Assembly: GCF_006517275.1 (NCBI RefSeq)
Contig: NZ_CP041191.1
Span: 1,172,501 to 1,236,500 of the forward strand
Direction: 5' to 3'
Source of the DNA: Labrenzia sp. PHM005
GTDB taxonomy: Bacteria; Pseudomonadota; Alphaproteobacteria; Rhizobiales; Stappiaceae
DNA: 64,000 nt
Shown: positions 26,750-34,632 of the stretch, one piece after another
Layout: each line of letters begins with the position of its first letter
Numbering within the stretch: position 1 is the stretch's first letter
Program-made: the position numbers and the translations under genes
Notes under the pieces: model-generated
What the model saw: only the letters and a program-made list of their open reading frames with translations
Databases searched by the model: none
What the model was told of the DNA's origin: nothing

Positions 26750-26844
26750 CGCCAAACGTTAGCTTTTCCGGCAGCGCTTTCATTCCTCGCTTGAGTGTGG
26801 TCCCCTAGCGGCGTTCCGAAGATGCTAACCAGAGAGCAAACACA

Positions 26845-27378
26845 ATGCGGTTGTCGGAGAAACAACGGGGTGTCCTGAAGGGTATGGTGTCTGCCCTGGT
26901 TGTTGCTGTGATGGTTCTTGCCGCTGGAAGCCAATTTCTATTGGTCGAGAATTTCGGAGAGACACAGGGGTCAATAAGGCTGCAGGTCGCCGCAGTGGCA
27001 CTGGTTCCTGTTGCTCTGGCCTTGATGATATCCATCGGCACCCTGGCGCGGCACCGGTTTTTCACACCCGAAGACATTGATGGCAGTGGTTTGACCCAAG
27101 GAACGGCTCAAGCGCATACATTGCAAGCCGTCTTGCAAAACACCCTTGAACAATCGGTTCTGGCGTTCCTGACCTACTGCTGTTTTGCAGCTCTCGCACC
27201 GCTGTCCCTTTTGGGCGCTGTCCCCGCGGGTGCGCTGTTGTTTGTCGCCGGCAGGGTCTTTTTCTGGATAGGATATTCAAAAGGCGCGCCTGCCCGTGCC
27301 TTTGGCTTTGCGCTGACTTTTTATTCCACCAATCTGCTGTTGATTGCATGCGCCATATTTGCCGTGACCGCAATCTAA
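26845..27378 (+). CDS. MAPEG family membrane protein
   Basis: This 177-aa protein has four hydrophobic segments (about residues 14-32, 46-64, 108-128 and 152-175). The MAPEG signature region is QAVLQNTLEQSVLAFLTYCC followed by GRVFFWIGYSKGAPARAFGF. Family members are membrane-associated glutathione transferases or eicosanoid enzymes; bacterial members are mostly uncharacterised. I assign the family but no substrate. It has its own upstream gap and is followed 35 bases later by an exonuclease gene, so the two may be cotranscribed. Confidence 0.85.
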   Translation: MRLSEKQRGVLKGMVSALVVAVMVLAAGSQFLLVENFGETQGSIRLQVAAVALVPVALALMISIGTLARHRFFTPEDIDGSGLTQGTAQAHTLQAVLQNTLEQSVLAFLTYCCFAALAPLSLLGAVPAGALLFVAGRVFFWIGYSKGAPARAFGFALTFYSTNLLLIACAIFAVTAI

Positions 27379-27413
27379 GTCGATAATTCCGGCCGGCTCG
27401 GATAGGGGACAAA

Positions 27414-28046
27414 GTGGAGAAGTTTCGAACCGCGACGATTTTTGATTGCGAATATCTGACGGCCGACGGCGCCATGAAACGGTATTGGGCGGGGCCAACC
27501 GATCCAGATCCTGTCGTGGCACAAATCGGTGCGGTCAATCTGTCCTTAGGTGGGGACTATCCGGTTGTTGGATCCAAACGGATTTACATAGGTCCATTAG
27601 ATCGAAACGGCAAAAAGCAGAAACTTGATCCCTATTTCACGGACCTCACGGGCATTTCACAAGAGGAGATGGATCAAAACGGTGTGGATCTGGCGGAGGC
27701 GCTCGGCCAATTCGACCGCTTTTCCAATGGCGGTACGTTTTGGTCCTGGGGCAAGGATGAACTGAACCTTCTTGGCATCAGCTGCTTTGTGGCTGGGGTT
27801 GCACCGCCAATCTCCGCCCACCGTTTTGGCAACGCGAAATCTTTGATGGTACGGGCAGGGATGTCTCCGGAAGACATTGAAATGACCACCAGTGGCCAGC
27901 TCGCCCAGCGTTTTGAAATTCCCCATGACAATCAGCGTTATCACGATGCCTTGGATGACGCTCTATCGATCGCGCTCACGCTGCAGCACTTTCTGCGCGG
28001 CGGGCAATTGTCCCAATCTGATTTTCATTTTCCGAATCACACCTGA
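27414..28046 (+). CDS. DEDDh-type 3'-5' exonuclease family protein
   Basis: This 210-aa protein of the RNase T/DNA polymerase III epsilon superfamily starts at GTG 27414, five bases after AGGGG. Exo I motif is FDCEYLT (the D-x-E pair), Exo II is near ELNLLGISCF/GKDEL, and Exo III is YHDALDDALSIALTL, with the His four residues before Asp, as in DEDDh enzymes. It has no additional domain, so it may trim DNA or RNA; the role cannot be decided from the sequence. It follows the MAPEG gene. Confidence 0.82.
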   Translation: MEKFRTATIFDCEYLTADGAMKRYWAGPTDPDPVVAQIGAVNLSLGGDYPVVGSKRIYIGPLDRNGKKQKLDPYFTDLTGISQEEMDQNGVDLAEALGQFDRFSNGGTFWSWGKDELNLLGISCFVAGVAPPISAHRFGNAKSLMVRAGMSPEDIEMTTSGQLAQRFEIPHDNQRYHDALDDALSIALTLQHFLRGGQLSQSDFHFPNHT

Positions 28047-28181
28047 AAAATACGATTTTGAAGTTTCAAGGCGGGACATCAGTTACCACCAATATCCTCA
28101 TTATTCGCTTCAAATGTCCGAAAATCTACCAATCCGTTAACTTTTGTGAGGGCGAATTGCCGGTTTTCTGCGGACAAAAGG

Positions 28182-28196
28182 TTAACGCCTCGTTAA
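28182..28196 (+). promoter_or_regulatory. CtrA-type binding site
   Basis: TTAA (28182-28185)-N7-TTAA (28193-28196) matches the full CtrA consensus TTAA-N7-TTAA, 76 bases before the start of the small gene at 28272. CtrA is the master cell-cycle and motility regulator of alphaproteobacteria. An inverted repeat, CGTTAAC-TTTTGT (28135-28147) with ACAAAAGGTTAACG (28174-28187), shares the right-hand half. Occupancy by CtrA is inferred. Confidence 0.55.
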
Positions 28197-28271
28197 ACTG
28201 GCACGAGTGTTGCGAAGTCTAAGCAAGGGCCGCGACAAGCGTGCCATTCTGAGACAACGAGGCGTAAATAC

Positions 28272-28604
28272 GTGCGAGTGAACCCTGTTACATCTGCTGG
28301 CCGTGCCAATGTGAGGCGCAAGCGTCCTTCTGTGGGAGAGACGGAAAGCGAACGCCAGTCCACGTTTGCTGCACATTTGCCGGTCCCGCTCGAACCTGTT
28401 CTTGAGCGGCGGCAGGAAGCTTTTACTGGCCGCTACCGCCCGAATTCGATTTTCCTAGCCCACCTGCTCGCCACCCGCGATGGCGAGCCTCAGACAAGGT
28501 CCCGTAGGCAGACAGAACCTCTCATCGGGGTCAACACTTACCGGGCGACCGCTGCTCTTCCCCGCCAGCGGGGCGCTGGGCATGTTCTGAAGACCGAACG
28601 GTGA
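28272..28604 (+). CDS. Small basic protein with AHLLAT motif, function unknown
   Basis: I do not recognise a named family. The protein is 110 aa from GTG 28272 with GAGG about ten bases upstream. It is basic and Arg-rich with no signal peptide or membrane segment. The most distinctive part is FLAHLLATRDGEPQTRSRR at residues 61-79, followed by a Tyr-Arg-Ala at 90-92. The same spaced pattern (AHLL-x-T-x5-QT-x3-R) occurs in the next small gene. A CtrA-type site lies upstream and a strong terminator downstream, which supports it as a real single-gene unit. It may be a conserved alphaproteobacterial hypothetical. Confidence 0.6.
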   Translation: MRVNPVTSAGRANVRRKRPSVGETESERQSTFAAHLPVPLEPVLERRQEAFTGRYRPNSIFLAHLLATRDGEPQTRSRRQTEPLIGVNTYRATAALPRQRGAGHVLKTER

Positions 28605-28641
28605 GCTGACCATAATTTCCAGAGTACCACTGGATACCTTG

Positions 28642-28670
28642 GCCCGGAGCATCAAGCTCCGGGCTTTTTT
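28642..28670 (+). terminator. Terminator after the small AHLLAT-motif gene
   Basis: The perfect 9-bp stem GCCCGGAGC (28642-28650) / GCTCCGGGC (28656-28664) has a 5-base loop and is followed by six T residues. It lies 37 bases after the stop codon. Confidence 0.9.
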
Positions 28671-28850
28671 CTTGGCGGCATGCATGCGGAATTTGCTCTG
28701 AGTTTGTGGTTGTTGGCAACAAAACCGAAAAACTGTGACGCGCAACACAGTTCCAAACCGGAGCATTTTCTAGTTTGATTCCGGATCCGGTGCCTTTCCG
28801 GACCTCCGAAAAGATTGGCCATGGACTGGCCCACACCGGAGATCAGACTG

Positions 28851-29165
28851 ATGCAAGTTCAACCGATTGCGGCCATACGGCCGATAAAAATTCAACCCAA
28901 ACCGGTGGGAGAGGTCCCAGAGGTTTACGAGCGGGACGCGCGGCCGCACCCTGAATTTATCCCAACTGCCAACAACGACCCGCAGACATCAGATGCTGAG
29001 CAGACTGACAAGTCCCGGCATGCGGTTTCAGATTATACGGCGCACTTGCTGATCACTCATCAAACCGCAACACAGACTGTCATGGATCGAACGGCACAAA
29101 TGGCGCGATATGCTACCAAGACCGGAGCCATACCGGTACAGCCGCAGATTTCCTTGTCTGTCTGA
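28851..29165 (+). CDS. Second small protein with the AHLL...QT...R motif, function unknown
   Basis: This is an unrecognised small protein of 104 aa from ATG 28851 (GGAG nine bases upstream); ATG 28821 would add ten residues. The N-terminus is MQVQPIAAIRPIKIQPKP and the middle is acidic and Asn/Gln-rich. YTAHLLITHQTATQTVMDR near residues 62-80 matches the 28272 protein in position and spacing: [FY]-x-AHLL-x-T-x5-QT-x3-R. No transmembrane or signal sequence is seen. It converges on the multicopper oxidase gene, 12 bases stop to stop. The shared motif is the main evidence that both are genuine and related. Confidence 0.5.
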   Translation: MQVQPIAAIRPIKIQPKPVGEVPEVYERDARPHPEFIPTANNDPQTSDAEQTDKSRHAVSDYTAHLLITHQTATQTVMDRTAQMARYATKTGAIPVQPQISLSV

Positions 29166-29177
29166 GTTTTCTTGCCC

Positions 29178-30563
29178 TCAGCTCTCAATTCGAAGAAACC
29201 CGGCAAGACCAGTTTTCTGGTGCTCAATGACATGGCAATGGAACGCCCAATCCCCCGGATTGTCGGCCACCAGAGCCACTTCCAGAGTTTCTTCTTCCAA
29301 TAAGAGGGCCGTGTCGGTGACGAGTGGCGGCAGTCTGCGTTTGTTGGATCTAAGCAGTTTAAACGAGACCCCGTGCAAATGGATCGGATGGTCGTTCGGC
29401 GATTCATTGCGTAGCCGCAGGATATAGGATTTGCCGAGCTTCATTCGAGCCAGTGGATCCAAGGGTCCGGGCACATCGCCTGGCCAAGCCTCCCGGTTGA
29501 TCGACCAGAAGGTATAACCGAGAGACCCACAAATGCTGGCTTGCGGTGCATCGCCTTCCGGTGACCAGCCAAAGACAAAATCAATCACCTCCGCATTGGC
29601 AAGATCAGGCATGGGAACCGGATTGACCGGCAGGGGTTTCAATTCCGTCAAGCTGCGCCGGGCACTTGGTCCGATTGCCCGGAACCGTGCCAGCGATTTG
29701 TCGCCATTCGGACGCCGCAGCAAAAGCGTTACTTCTTGCCCCTCGTCATCAGGTACACGCACCGCGACATCGGCGCGTTGGCCCGGTGACAAGAGGATAG
29801 TGTCGGCGGGCATCGAATGAGGTAGCGGATTGGAATCGAGCGCGATGACTTGCGCTTCTGCATCCTCGACACCAAAAGTGCCGACCCGGGTGACGTCGGT
29901 AATCGCCAAACGCAACCGCACAAGTCCTCCTGCCGGAACTTCATAGACCGGATTTACGTCCCAGTTGACCGTCGAAACTGTTCCGTAAGTGCCGCCACGG
30001 GCGGCATTGCGCGCTTTAAACAGTTCGATGAACTGGCCATCGCCACCCAGGCGGAAATCCCGGATGTTCAGAGGCAAATCTAGATCGAATCCCGGGTCTT
30101 CGTCTTCATCGACAATCAAGACCCCAGTCAGGCCGCGCGCCATTTGCTCCAGTGTATTGCAGTGGGGGTGGTACCAGAAGGTGCCGGCATCGGGAGGGGT
30201 GAATTCATAGCGGTAGGATTGGCCCGCCTCGATTGGATGCTGAGTGAGATAAGGCACGCCATCCATGGCATTGGCGATCCTGAGGCCATGCCAATGAACC
30301 ACGCTTGCCTCGTCCAAATGATTTTTGACATCGATGGCGGTTTTTTCTCCGCGTTTCATCCGCAAAACCGGCGGCGGACCATCGGGCAAAAAACTCATCA
30401 TATTCTGTGTAACGGTGCCGGGCAGGAAGCTGTGATCATATGCCGACATGACCAATTCATGATTTGCTGCATTGGCTGCACGGGCTGCAAGGCCGCCAAC
30501 GGCAAATGCCGATCCTGTTGCCGCTGATCCGATCAGCAGCTCGCGCCGGGACACTCCCACCAT
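29178..30563 (-). CDS. Tat-exported multicopper oxidase
   Basis: This 461-aa periplasmic cupredoxin enzyme starts at ATG 30563, which has GGAG nine bases upstream; the TTG at 30578 is itself part of that ribosome site. The Tat signal has SRRELLIGSAATGSAFAVGG, cleaved near ANA. Copper-site motifs are HWHGLRIAN (about residue 90), FWYHPHCNTLEQ (about 131), HPIHLHGVSFKLL (about 392) and HCHVIEHQKTGLAGFLRI (about 442). The type-1 copper axial position after HCHVIEH is Leu or Met-less, as in laccase-like enzymes. I see no Met-rich loop of CueO type, so a role in copper tolerance is uncertain. Confidence 0.93.
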   Translation of the reverse strand: MVGVSRRELLIGSAATGSAFAVGGLAARAANAANHELVMSAYDHSFLPGTVTQNMMSFLPDGPPPVLRMKRGEKTAIDVKNHLDEASVVHWHGLRIANAMDGVPYLTQHPIEAGQSYRYEFTPPDAGTFWYHPHCNTLEQMARGLTGVLIVDEDEDPGFDLDLPLNIRDFRLGGDGQFIELFKARNAARGGTYGTVSTVNWDVNPVYEVPAGGLVRLRLAITDVTRVGTFGVEDAEAQVIALDSNPLPHSMPADTILLSPGQRADVAVRVPDDEGQEVTLLLRRPNGDKSLARFRAIGPSARRSLTELKPLPVNPVPMPDLANAEVIDFVFGWSPEGDAPQASICGSLGYTFWSINREAWPGDVPGPLDPLARMKLGKSYILRLRNESPNDHPIHLHGVSFKLLRSNKRRLPPLVTDTALLLEEETLEVALVADNPGDWAFHCHVIEHQKTGLAGFLRIES

Positions 30564-30685
30564 ACTTTTTTGCTCCAAGATTTCTTAAGCGCGTCCGCGC
30601 GCACATTTGCACCTGAGTTCTATTCTCTTCAAGACTAAATGTGCGGATCCGAGACAGCTGGTAAGGCGGCTGTTTATGCAAGCGA

Positions 30686-31390
30686 TCATAATTTGGAGGA
30701 GGGCAAGGCGTTTAAGACAGAAACGCCTTTGGACGTCACCTTGAAACGCAGGTTTCCGGTTTTTGGAGATGTGGTTCTTTCCGCCAGACCCTTGGAAATC
30801 AGATCGTCCACCACTTTGGCAGCTTCGGTGCGCGGCATTTCTGCACTTCTGGCGATCCCAGTCGCGGTCCGCATCGTCAGGCCGCCGGTGGCCTGCAGAA
30901 CTTTCTTCTGGTCATCGTTGAGGTCCGATACAATCGTGTTCAGCACCTCACCTTGAATATTTGCGTCCGGAGCGACTGGGGTTGCTTCTTCGGCAATGAC
31001 CCGGCGCAGCTCTTCAACTTCTTCACTGCTGTCTTCGGCGATCTGTTCGGCTTCCCGCGTTTTCTCCTTCAGTTCATTCAGAACTTTTTCCGAGATGGAG
31101 CTGAGGAAGGCCCGCGAGGAAAAACCAGCGACAAGGCAAAACCCGGCAAACACGAAGCCATCACGGAGATTGGCAAACCCGCCAGACGTATCGATCAGAT
31201 TGGATTCTGCCATTGACAGGAACAACGGCACGGCCACGGCTGCAATGATCCCGACGACGATATAGCCGAAGCCTTTGTAACGGATGTCGTTCCCTTCGTT
31301 TTCAAAGCCAGGAGACAAGAGCCAGGCTCCAAATCCCCCTAATCCGCCGCAGACAACCATAATTGAAACGATCAAGACGATACCGGACAT
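30686..31390 (-). CDS. Membrane protein with YEATS-associated-type N-terminus and C-terminal winged helix
   Basis: This 234-aa protein starts at ATG 31390 (MSGIVLIVSIMVVCGGLGGF), with GGGAGGG upstream. It has three hydrophobic segments, about residues 2-20, 37-55 and 75-92. Motifs such as AVPLFLSMAESNLID and FVFAGFCLVAGFSSRAFL resemble the YEATS-associated helix membrane family, of which I know no defined function. A coiled coil follows (about 95-130, ELKEKTREAEQIAEDSSEEV). The last 70 residues look like a MarR-type winged helix (DQKKVLQATGGLTMRTATGI, then ISKGLAERTTSPKTG). It may be a membrane-tethered DNA- or partner-binding sensor. Family assignment is from memory of the pattern. Confidence 0.62.
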   Translation of the reverse strand: MSGIVLIVSIMVVCGGLGGFGAWLLSPGFENEGNDIRYKGFGYIVVGIIAAVAVPLFLSMAESNLIDTSGGFANLRDGFVFAGFCLVAGFSSRAFLSSISEKVLNELKEKTREAEQIAEDSSEEVEELRRVIAEEATPVAPDANIQGEVLNTIVSDLNDDQKKVLQATGGLTMRTATGIARSAEMPRTEAAKVVDDLISKGLAERTTSPKTGNLRFKVTSKGVSVLNALPSSKL

Positions 31391-31509
31391 GCCATTCCCT
31401 CCCGTGCCGCTCCATTTTTGCCCGGACAGGTCATCCGGGCAAAGTTGGTCCTTATGATTCATCTCAATCTAAAGATGAGTCAATCCAGGTGGTACAGGAT
31501 AGGGTTGGG

Positions 31510-33105
31510 TTAGTAGCCCGCCGCGTGGCCGTCCTTGCGTGGATCCGATCCAGCCGTCAACACGTGACGGGCCTTATCGATCATGATCGCCTGGCTGCCA
31601 CCGATGGCTCCCGGAGCTGCGACCACGGAATGGCCCAGTTTTTTGAGGCCCTCGACGGTTGCGGGAGGCACAAGCCGTTCGGCCTGCAAGGCGTGGGTTT
31701 CTAAATCGAAGAACATGCGCGGGAAATCGATAGCCGCCTGCACATCCATGCCATAATCAATAATGTTGGTGAGAAGATGCGCATGACCGCAGGCTTGATA
31801 GTGACCACCCATGACGCCGAACGAGAGCCACGGCGCACCGTTTTTCAAGGCCATCGCCGGAATGATCGTGTGCATCGGCCGTTTGCCGCCATCGATCGAA
31901 TTGGCAAATCCGGCTTGCGCCTTAAAGGACCGCCCGCGGCAATGCAGCAGGACACCGCTTTCCGGCGCCACGATGCCGCTGCCGAAATCACTGAAGAGCG
32001 AGTTGATGAAGGAGACCGCCAGTCCGTCCTTGTCGACAATGCTGAGATAGACCGTATCGGTCTGTGGCGCGAGGCTGGCATCCGGGATGGTGTCCAAACG
32101 TTTGTCGACCGAGATCATCTGCGCCAGCTGGTCAATGTAATCTTCGCCGATCAGGCGCGTATGGCAGACGTTCATATACCCCGGATCGGTCACGAACTTG
32201 TCGCGCACAGCGTAAGCGATGCGGGCAGCTTCCATTTCCAGGTGGAAGCGTTCGGCCCCGAAGGGATCAAGGTTTTCAAGACCGAAACGCTCAAGAATAC
32301 CGAGTATGATGAGGGCGATTACGCCTTGCCCATTTGGTGGCAATTCAGCAATCGTATGGCCCTTGTAGTCGCGGACTACCGGTGAAACTGCTGTCGTGTG
32401 GCAGGCCGCCAGATCGTCCGTGGTCATTACCCCGCCCTTGGCGGTGACAGCGGCAACGATATCTTCTGCAATCGGTCCGGAATAAATTGCATCCGCACCT
32501 TCTGCTCCGATCGCTTCCAGCGTTTCTGCAAGATGCGGAAACTTGAGGACTGCACCGGTTTCAGGAGATGACCCGTTGATTAAATATCTGGCTGCAGACA
32601 CTGGATCTTCATTGAGCTTGTCAATGTTATTGGCCCAGTCAGCCGCGACACGCGGTGCGACTGGAAAACCGTCCCGAGCATAATTAACCGCGCGTTTCAG
32701 CAAGGTCTTGAAGTCTTGCGTGCCATGCGCTTTCAGCAAGGTTTCCCAAGCTCTGACAGCGCCAGGGACGGTTACCGCATGCGGGGAGGTGTCCGTGATT
32801 TCAGAAACACCGAGTTCCGCGAGTTTTTCCGGTGTTGCGGCACGGGGGGCTGCGCCCGACCCATTGAAACCCGTGAGCCGGCCGTCGGGTTCTGTCACGA
32901 TGGCGAAACAATCGCCGCCAATTCCGGTCATATGCGGTTCAACAACACATTGGACGGCAACCGCTGCGATTGCTGCATCAACCGCATTGCCGCCGTCCTG
33001 AAGAACTTCTATTGCCGCGCTGGTCGCAAGGGGGTGCGAGGTTGCCACGGCAGCTTCTCGTGCAAATACCGGTGATCTGCCTGGCGCTTGAAAGTCTCGC
33101 TTCAC
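31510..33105 (-). CDS. Gamma-glutamyltransferase family protein
   Basis: This Ntn-hydrolase is made as one chain and self-cleaved into large and small subunits. It has 531 aa from GTG 33105, five bases after GGGGGGA; an upstream extension is rejected. The N-terminal part reads AAVATSHPLATSAAIEVLQD and GGNAVDAAIAAVAVQCVVEP. The cleavage/nucleophile region is TDTVYLSIVDKDGLAVSFIN, with the catalytic Thr at about residue 351, and SFGVMGGHYQACGHAHLLTN follows. No signal peptide is seen, so it resembles the cytosolic YwrD/acylase-like branch rather than secreted Ggt. The substrate is therefore uncertain (gamma-glutamyl compounds or cephalosporin-acylase-like amides). Confidence 0.88.
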   Translation of the reverse strand: MKRDFQAPGRSPVFAREAAVATSHPLATSAAIEVLQDGGNAVDAAIAAVAVQCVVEPHMTGIGGDCFAIVTEPDGRLTGFNGSGAAPRAATPEKLAELGVSEITDTSPHAVTVPGAVRAWETLLKAHGTQDFKTLLKRAVNYARDGFPVAPRVAADWANNIDKLNEDPVSAARYLINGSSPETGAVLKFPHLAETLEAIGAEGADAIYSGPIAEDIVAAVTAKGGVMTTDDLAACHTTAVSPVVRDYKGHTIAELPPNGQGVIALIILGILERFGLENLDPFGAERFHLEMEAARIAYAVRDKFVTDPGYMNVCHTRLIGEDYIDQLAQMISVDKRLDTIPDASLAPQTDTVYLSIVDKDGLAVSFINSLFSDFGSGIVAPESGVLLHCRGRSFKAQAGFANSIDGGKRPMHTIIPAMALKNGAPWLSFGVMGGHYQACGHAHLLTNIIDYGMDVQAAIDFPRMFFDLETHALQAERLVPPATVEGLKKLGHSVVAAPGAIGGSQAIMIDKARHVLTAGSDPRKDGHAAGY

Positions 33106-33242
33106 TGAATTCCCCCCATGGCGGCCATTTGATTGTTTCCTCCTGGCCGCAAATGCTTGTTGAAGAAACACCCTATTCCTCTTACCGCCGCTCTGTTAGC
33201 AAGCGGGCAGTTCTGGCCAGCACATTAAGGAGAAGTGGCGAA

Positions 33243-33674
33243 ATGCGCAAACTCACACTTTCAACCGCAGAGACCATCATTTCTGCCGCACAAGAAAAAG
33301 CGAAAGAGCTCAATCTCAAGCCGTTGACCGTTGTGGTTCTGGATGCCGGCGGCCATGCCATCGCACTGAAACGCCAGGATGGTTCTTCCATCATGCGTCC
33401 TCAAATCGCCACTGGCAAAGCCGTTGGTGCCTTGGCCGTTGGCACCGGCACTCGCTGGCTCAACGCCAATGCGGAAACGCGCCCGCACTTCGTCAACGCT
33501 TTGAACGGCGCGTCCGGTGGTGCGATCATTCCAGTTCCCGGTGGCGTTCTGGTGAAAAACGATGAAGGTGAAACACTCGGCGCGGTCGGTATCACCGGCG
33601 ACACTTCAGAAAACGACGAGGCTTGCGCCGTTGCTGGCATTGAAGCTGTAAAACTGGTCGCCGACTGCGGCTAA
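33243..33674 (+). CDS. GlcG/HbpS family heme-binding-like protein
   Basis: This 143-aa single-domain protein starts at ATG 33243 and has AAGGAG upstream. Family motifs are TVVVLDAGGHAIALKRQDGS, the following IATGKAVGALAVG, and the C-terminal GAVGITGDTSENDEACAVAG. HbpS in Streptomyces binds heme, and GlcG is linked to glycolate oxidase genes, but most members have unknown roles. It has no signal peptide here. It is divergent from the gamma-glutamyltransferase gene, and a bidirectional hairpin separates it from phaR. Confidence 0.9.
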   Translation: MRKLTLSTAETIISAAQEKAKELNLKPLTVVVLDAGGHAIALKRQDGSSIMRPQIATGKAVGALAVGTGTRWLNANAETRPHFVNALNGASGGAIIPVPGGVLVKNDEGETLGAVGITGDTSENDEACAVAGIEAVKLVADCG

Positions 33675-33688
33675 TCCGCTTTGAATTA

Positions 33689-33715
33689 ATGCGGCAGCCT
33701 TAAAGACTGCCGCAT
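33689..33715. terminator. Bidirectional hairpin between glcG-like gene and phaR
   Basis: The perfect 9-bp stem ATGCGGCAG (33689-33697) / CTGCCGCAT (33707-33715) lies between the two convergent genes. The T tract is weak: the plus strand has GGTTTTT only after a second small GC element (GGCCGG), and the minus strand has ATTAATTC. Confidence 0.5.
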
Positions 33716-33735
33716 ACGGCCGGTTTTTCATCCAG

Positions 33736-34320
33736 TTAGGATTTGTCCGTCAGCTTGTTGATGGTCTTTTGCATCTCTTCAAGCTGACGTTTCATCTCGT
33801 CCAGATCGCTGGTATCTGTTGTTTGAGCCTTTTTCGGTTCGCTGGCTTGCGGCGTTGAGCCGCTTTCGCCGGCCGGGAACGGCATGAACATCTTCATCGC
33901 CCGTTCGAACATTTCCGAATTGCGCTTGACCTGGTCTTCGATGGCATCGAACGCGGTGGCGCCAAAAGCTTCGCTCATTTGAGAACGTAGTTTTTCCTGT
34001 TCCTTGGTCAGCGAGGTCATGGAGTATTCCAGGAAACTCGGCACCAGGCCTTGCATGCTGTCGCCATAAAACCCGATCAGCTGGCGCAAGAAGGAAACGG
34101 GAAGGAGGTTCTGGCCCTTGCTTTCCTGCTCGAAAATGATCTGTGTGAGTACGGACCGGGTGATGTCGTCGCCAGACTTGGCGTCATAAACAACGAAGTC
34201 TTCCTCTCCCTTCACCATCACCGCCAGATCTTCCAAGGTCACATAGGTGCTGGTGCCGGTATTATAGAGCCGCCGGTTGGCGTATTTCTTGATGATTGTC
34301 GGCTCATTGGTCTTGGCCAT
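33736..34320 (-). CDS. phaR: Polyhydroxyalkanoate synthesis repressor PhaR
   Basis: PhaR binds DNA and nascent PHB granules, coupling phasin and PHB gene expression to polymer. It has 194 aa. The N-terminal PHB/PHA accumulation regulator domain reads IIKKYANRRLYNTGTSTYVT and then EDFVVYDAKSGDDITRSVLT, followed by QIIFEQESKGQNLLPVSFLR. The C-terminus, about residues 130-194, is a charged low-complexity and coiled-coil tail. It is divergent from phaA across a 312-bp region, the classical alphaproteobacterial arrangement. Confidence 0.96.
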   Translation of the reverse strand: MAKTNEPTIIKKYANRRLYNTGTSTYVTLEDLAVMVKGEEDFVVYDAKSGDDITRSVLTQIIFEQESKGQNLLPVSFLRQLIGFYGDSMQGLVPSFLEYSMTSLTKEQEKLRSQMSEAFGATAFDAIEDQVKRNSEMFERAMKMFMPFPAGESGSTPQASEPKKAQTTDTSDLDEMKRQLEEMQKTINKLTDKS

Positions 34321-34632
34321 CAGATGTATCCGCCTTTCGTTCCGCAGCTGCCTATCTGCAGTGGCTGTTTATCATTTGACGACAAGACTTTGCAGACCTG
34401 TCATCTCCTCCAACTATGAGACTAAGCCAATCGTATTGCTTCGTGCCAGCCTTTTTATGTGCAGTGACGAAAGGATAATGCCGCAATAGCGAAAACAAGA
34501 CCGTCATACGGATTATCGCGGTTGACACATTTGGCGGCGCAAGTTCTAGTCCCTTCATTGTCACGGTTCACGTGAATGCCGTGAAAGGTGTCACCCATCC
34601 TGGGCCCGACGGCCAGAAGTTTGGAGAGTAAT
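34321..34632. promoter_or_regulatory. Divergent phaR/phaA regulatory region
   Basis: This 312-bp region is gene-free. Close to phaR are GCAGCTGC (34344-34351) and CTGCAG (34356-34361), which resemble the CTGC/GCAG elements known for Paracoccus PhaR. They are candidate autoregulatory sites. No other convincing element or gene was found, and promoter hexamers cannot be fixed with confidence. Confidence 0.4.
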
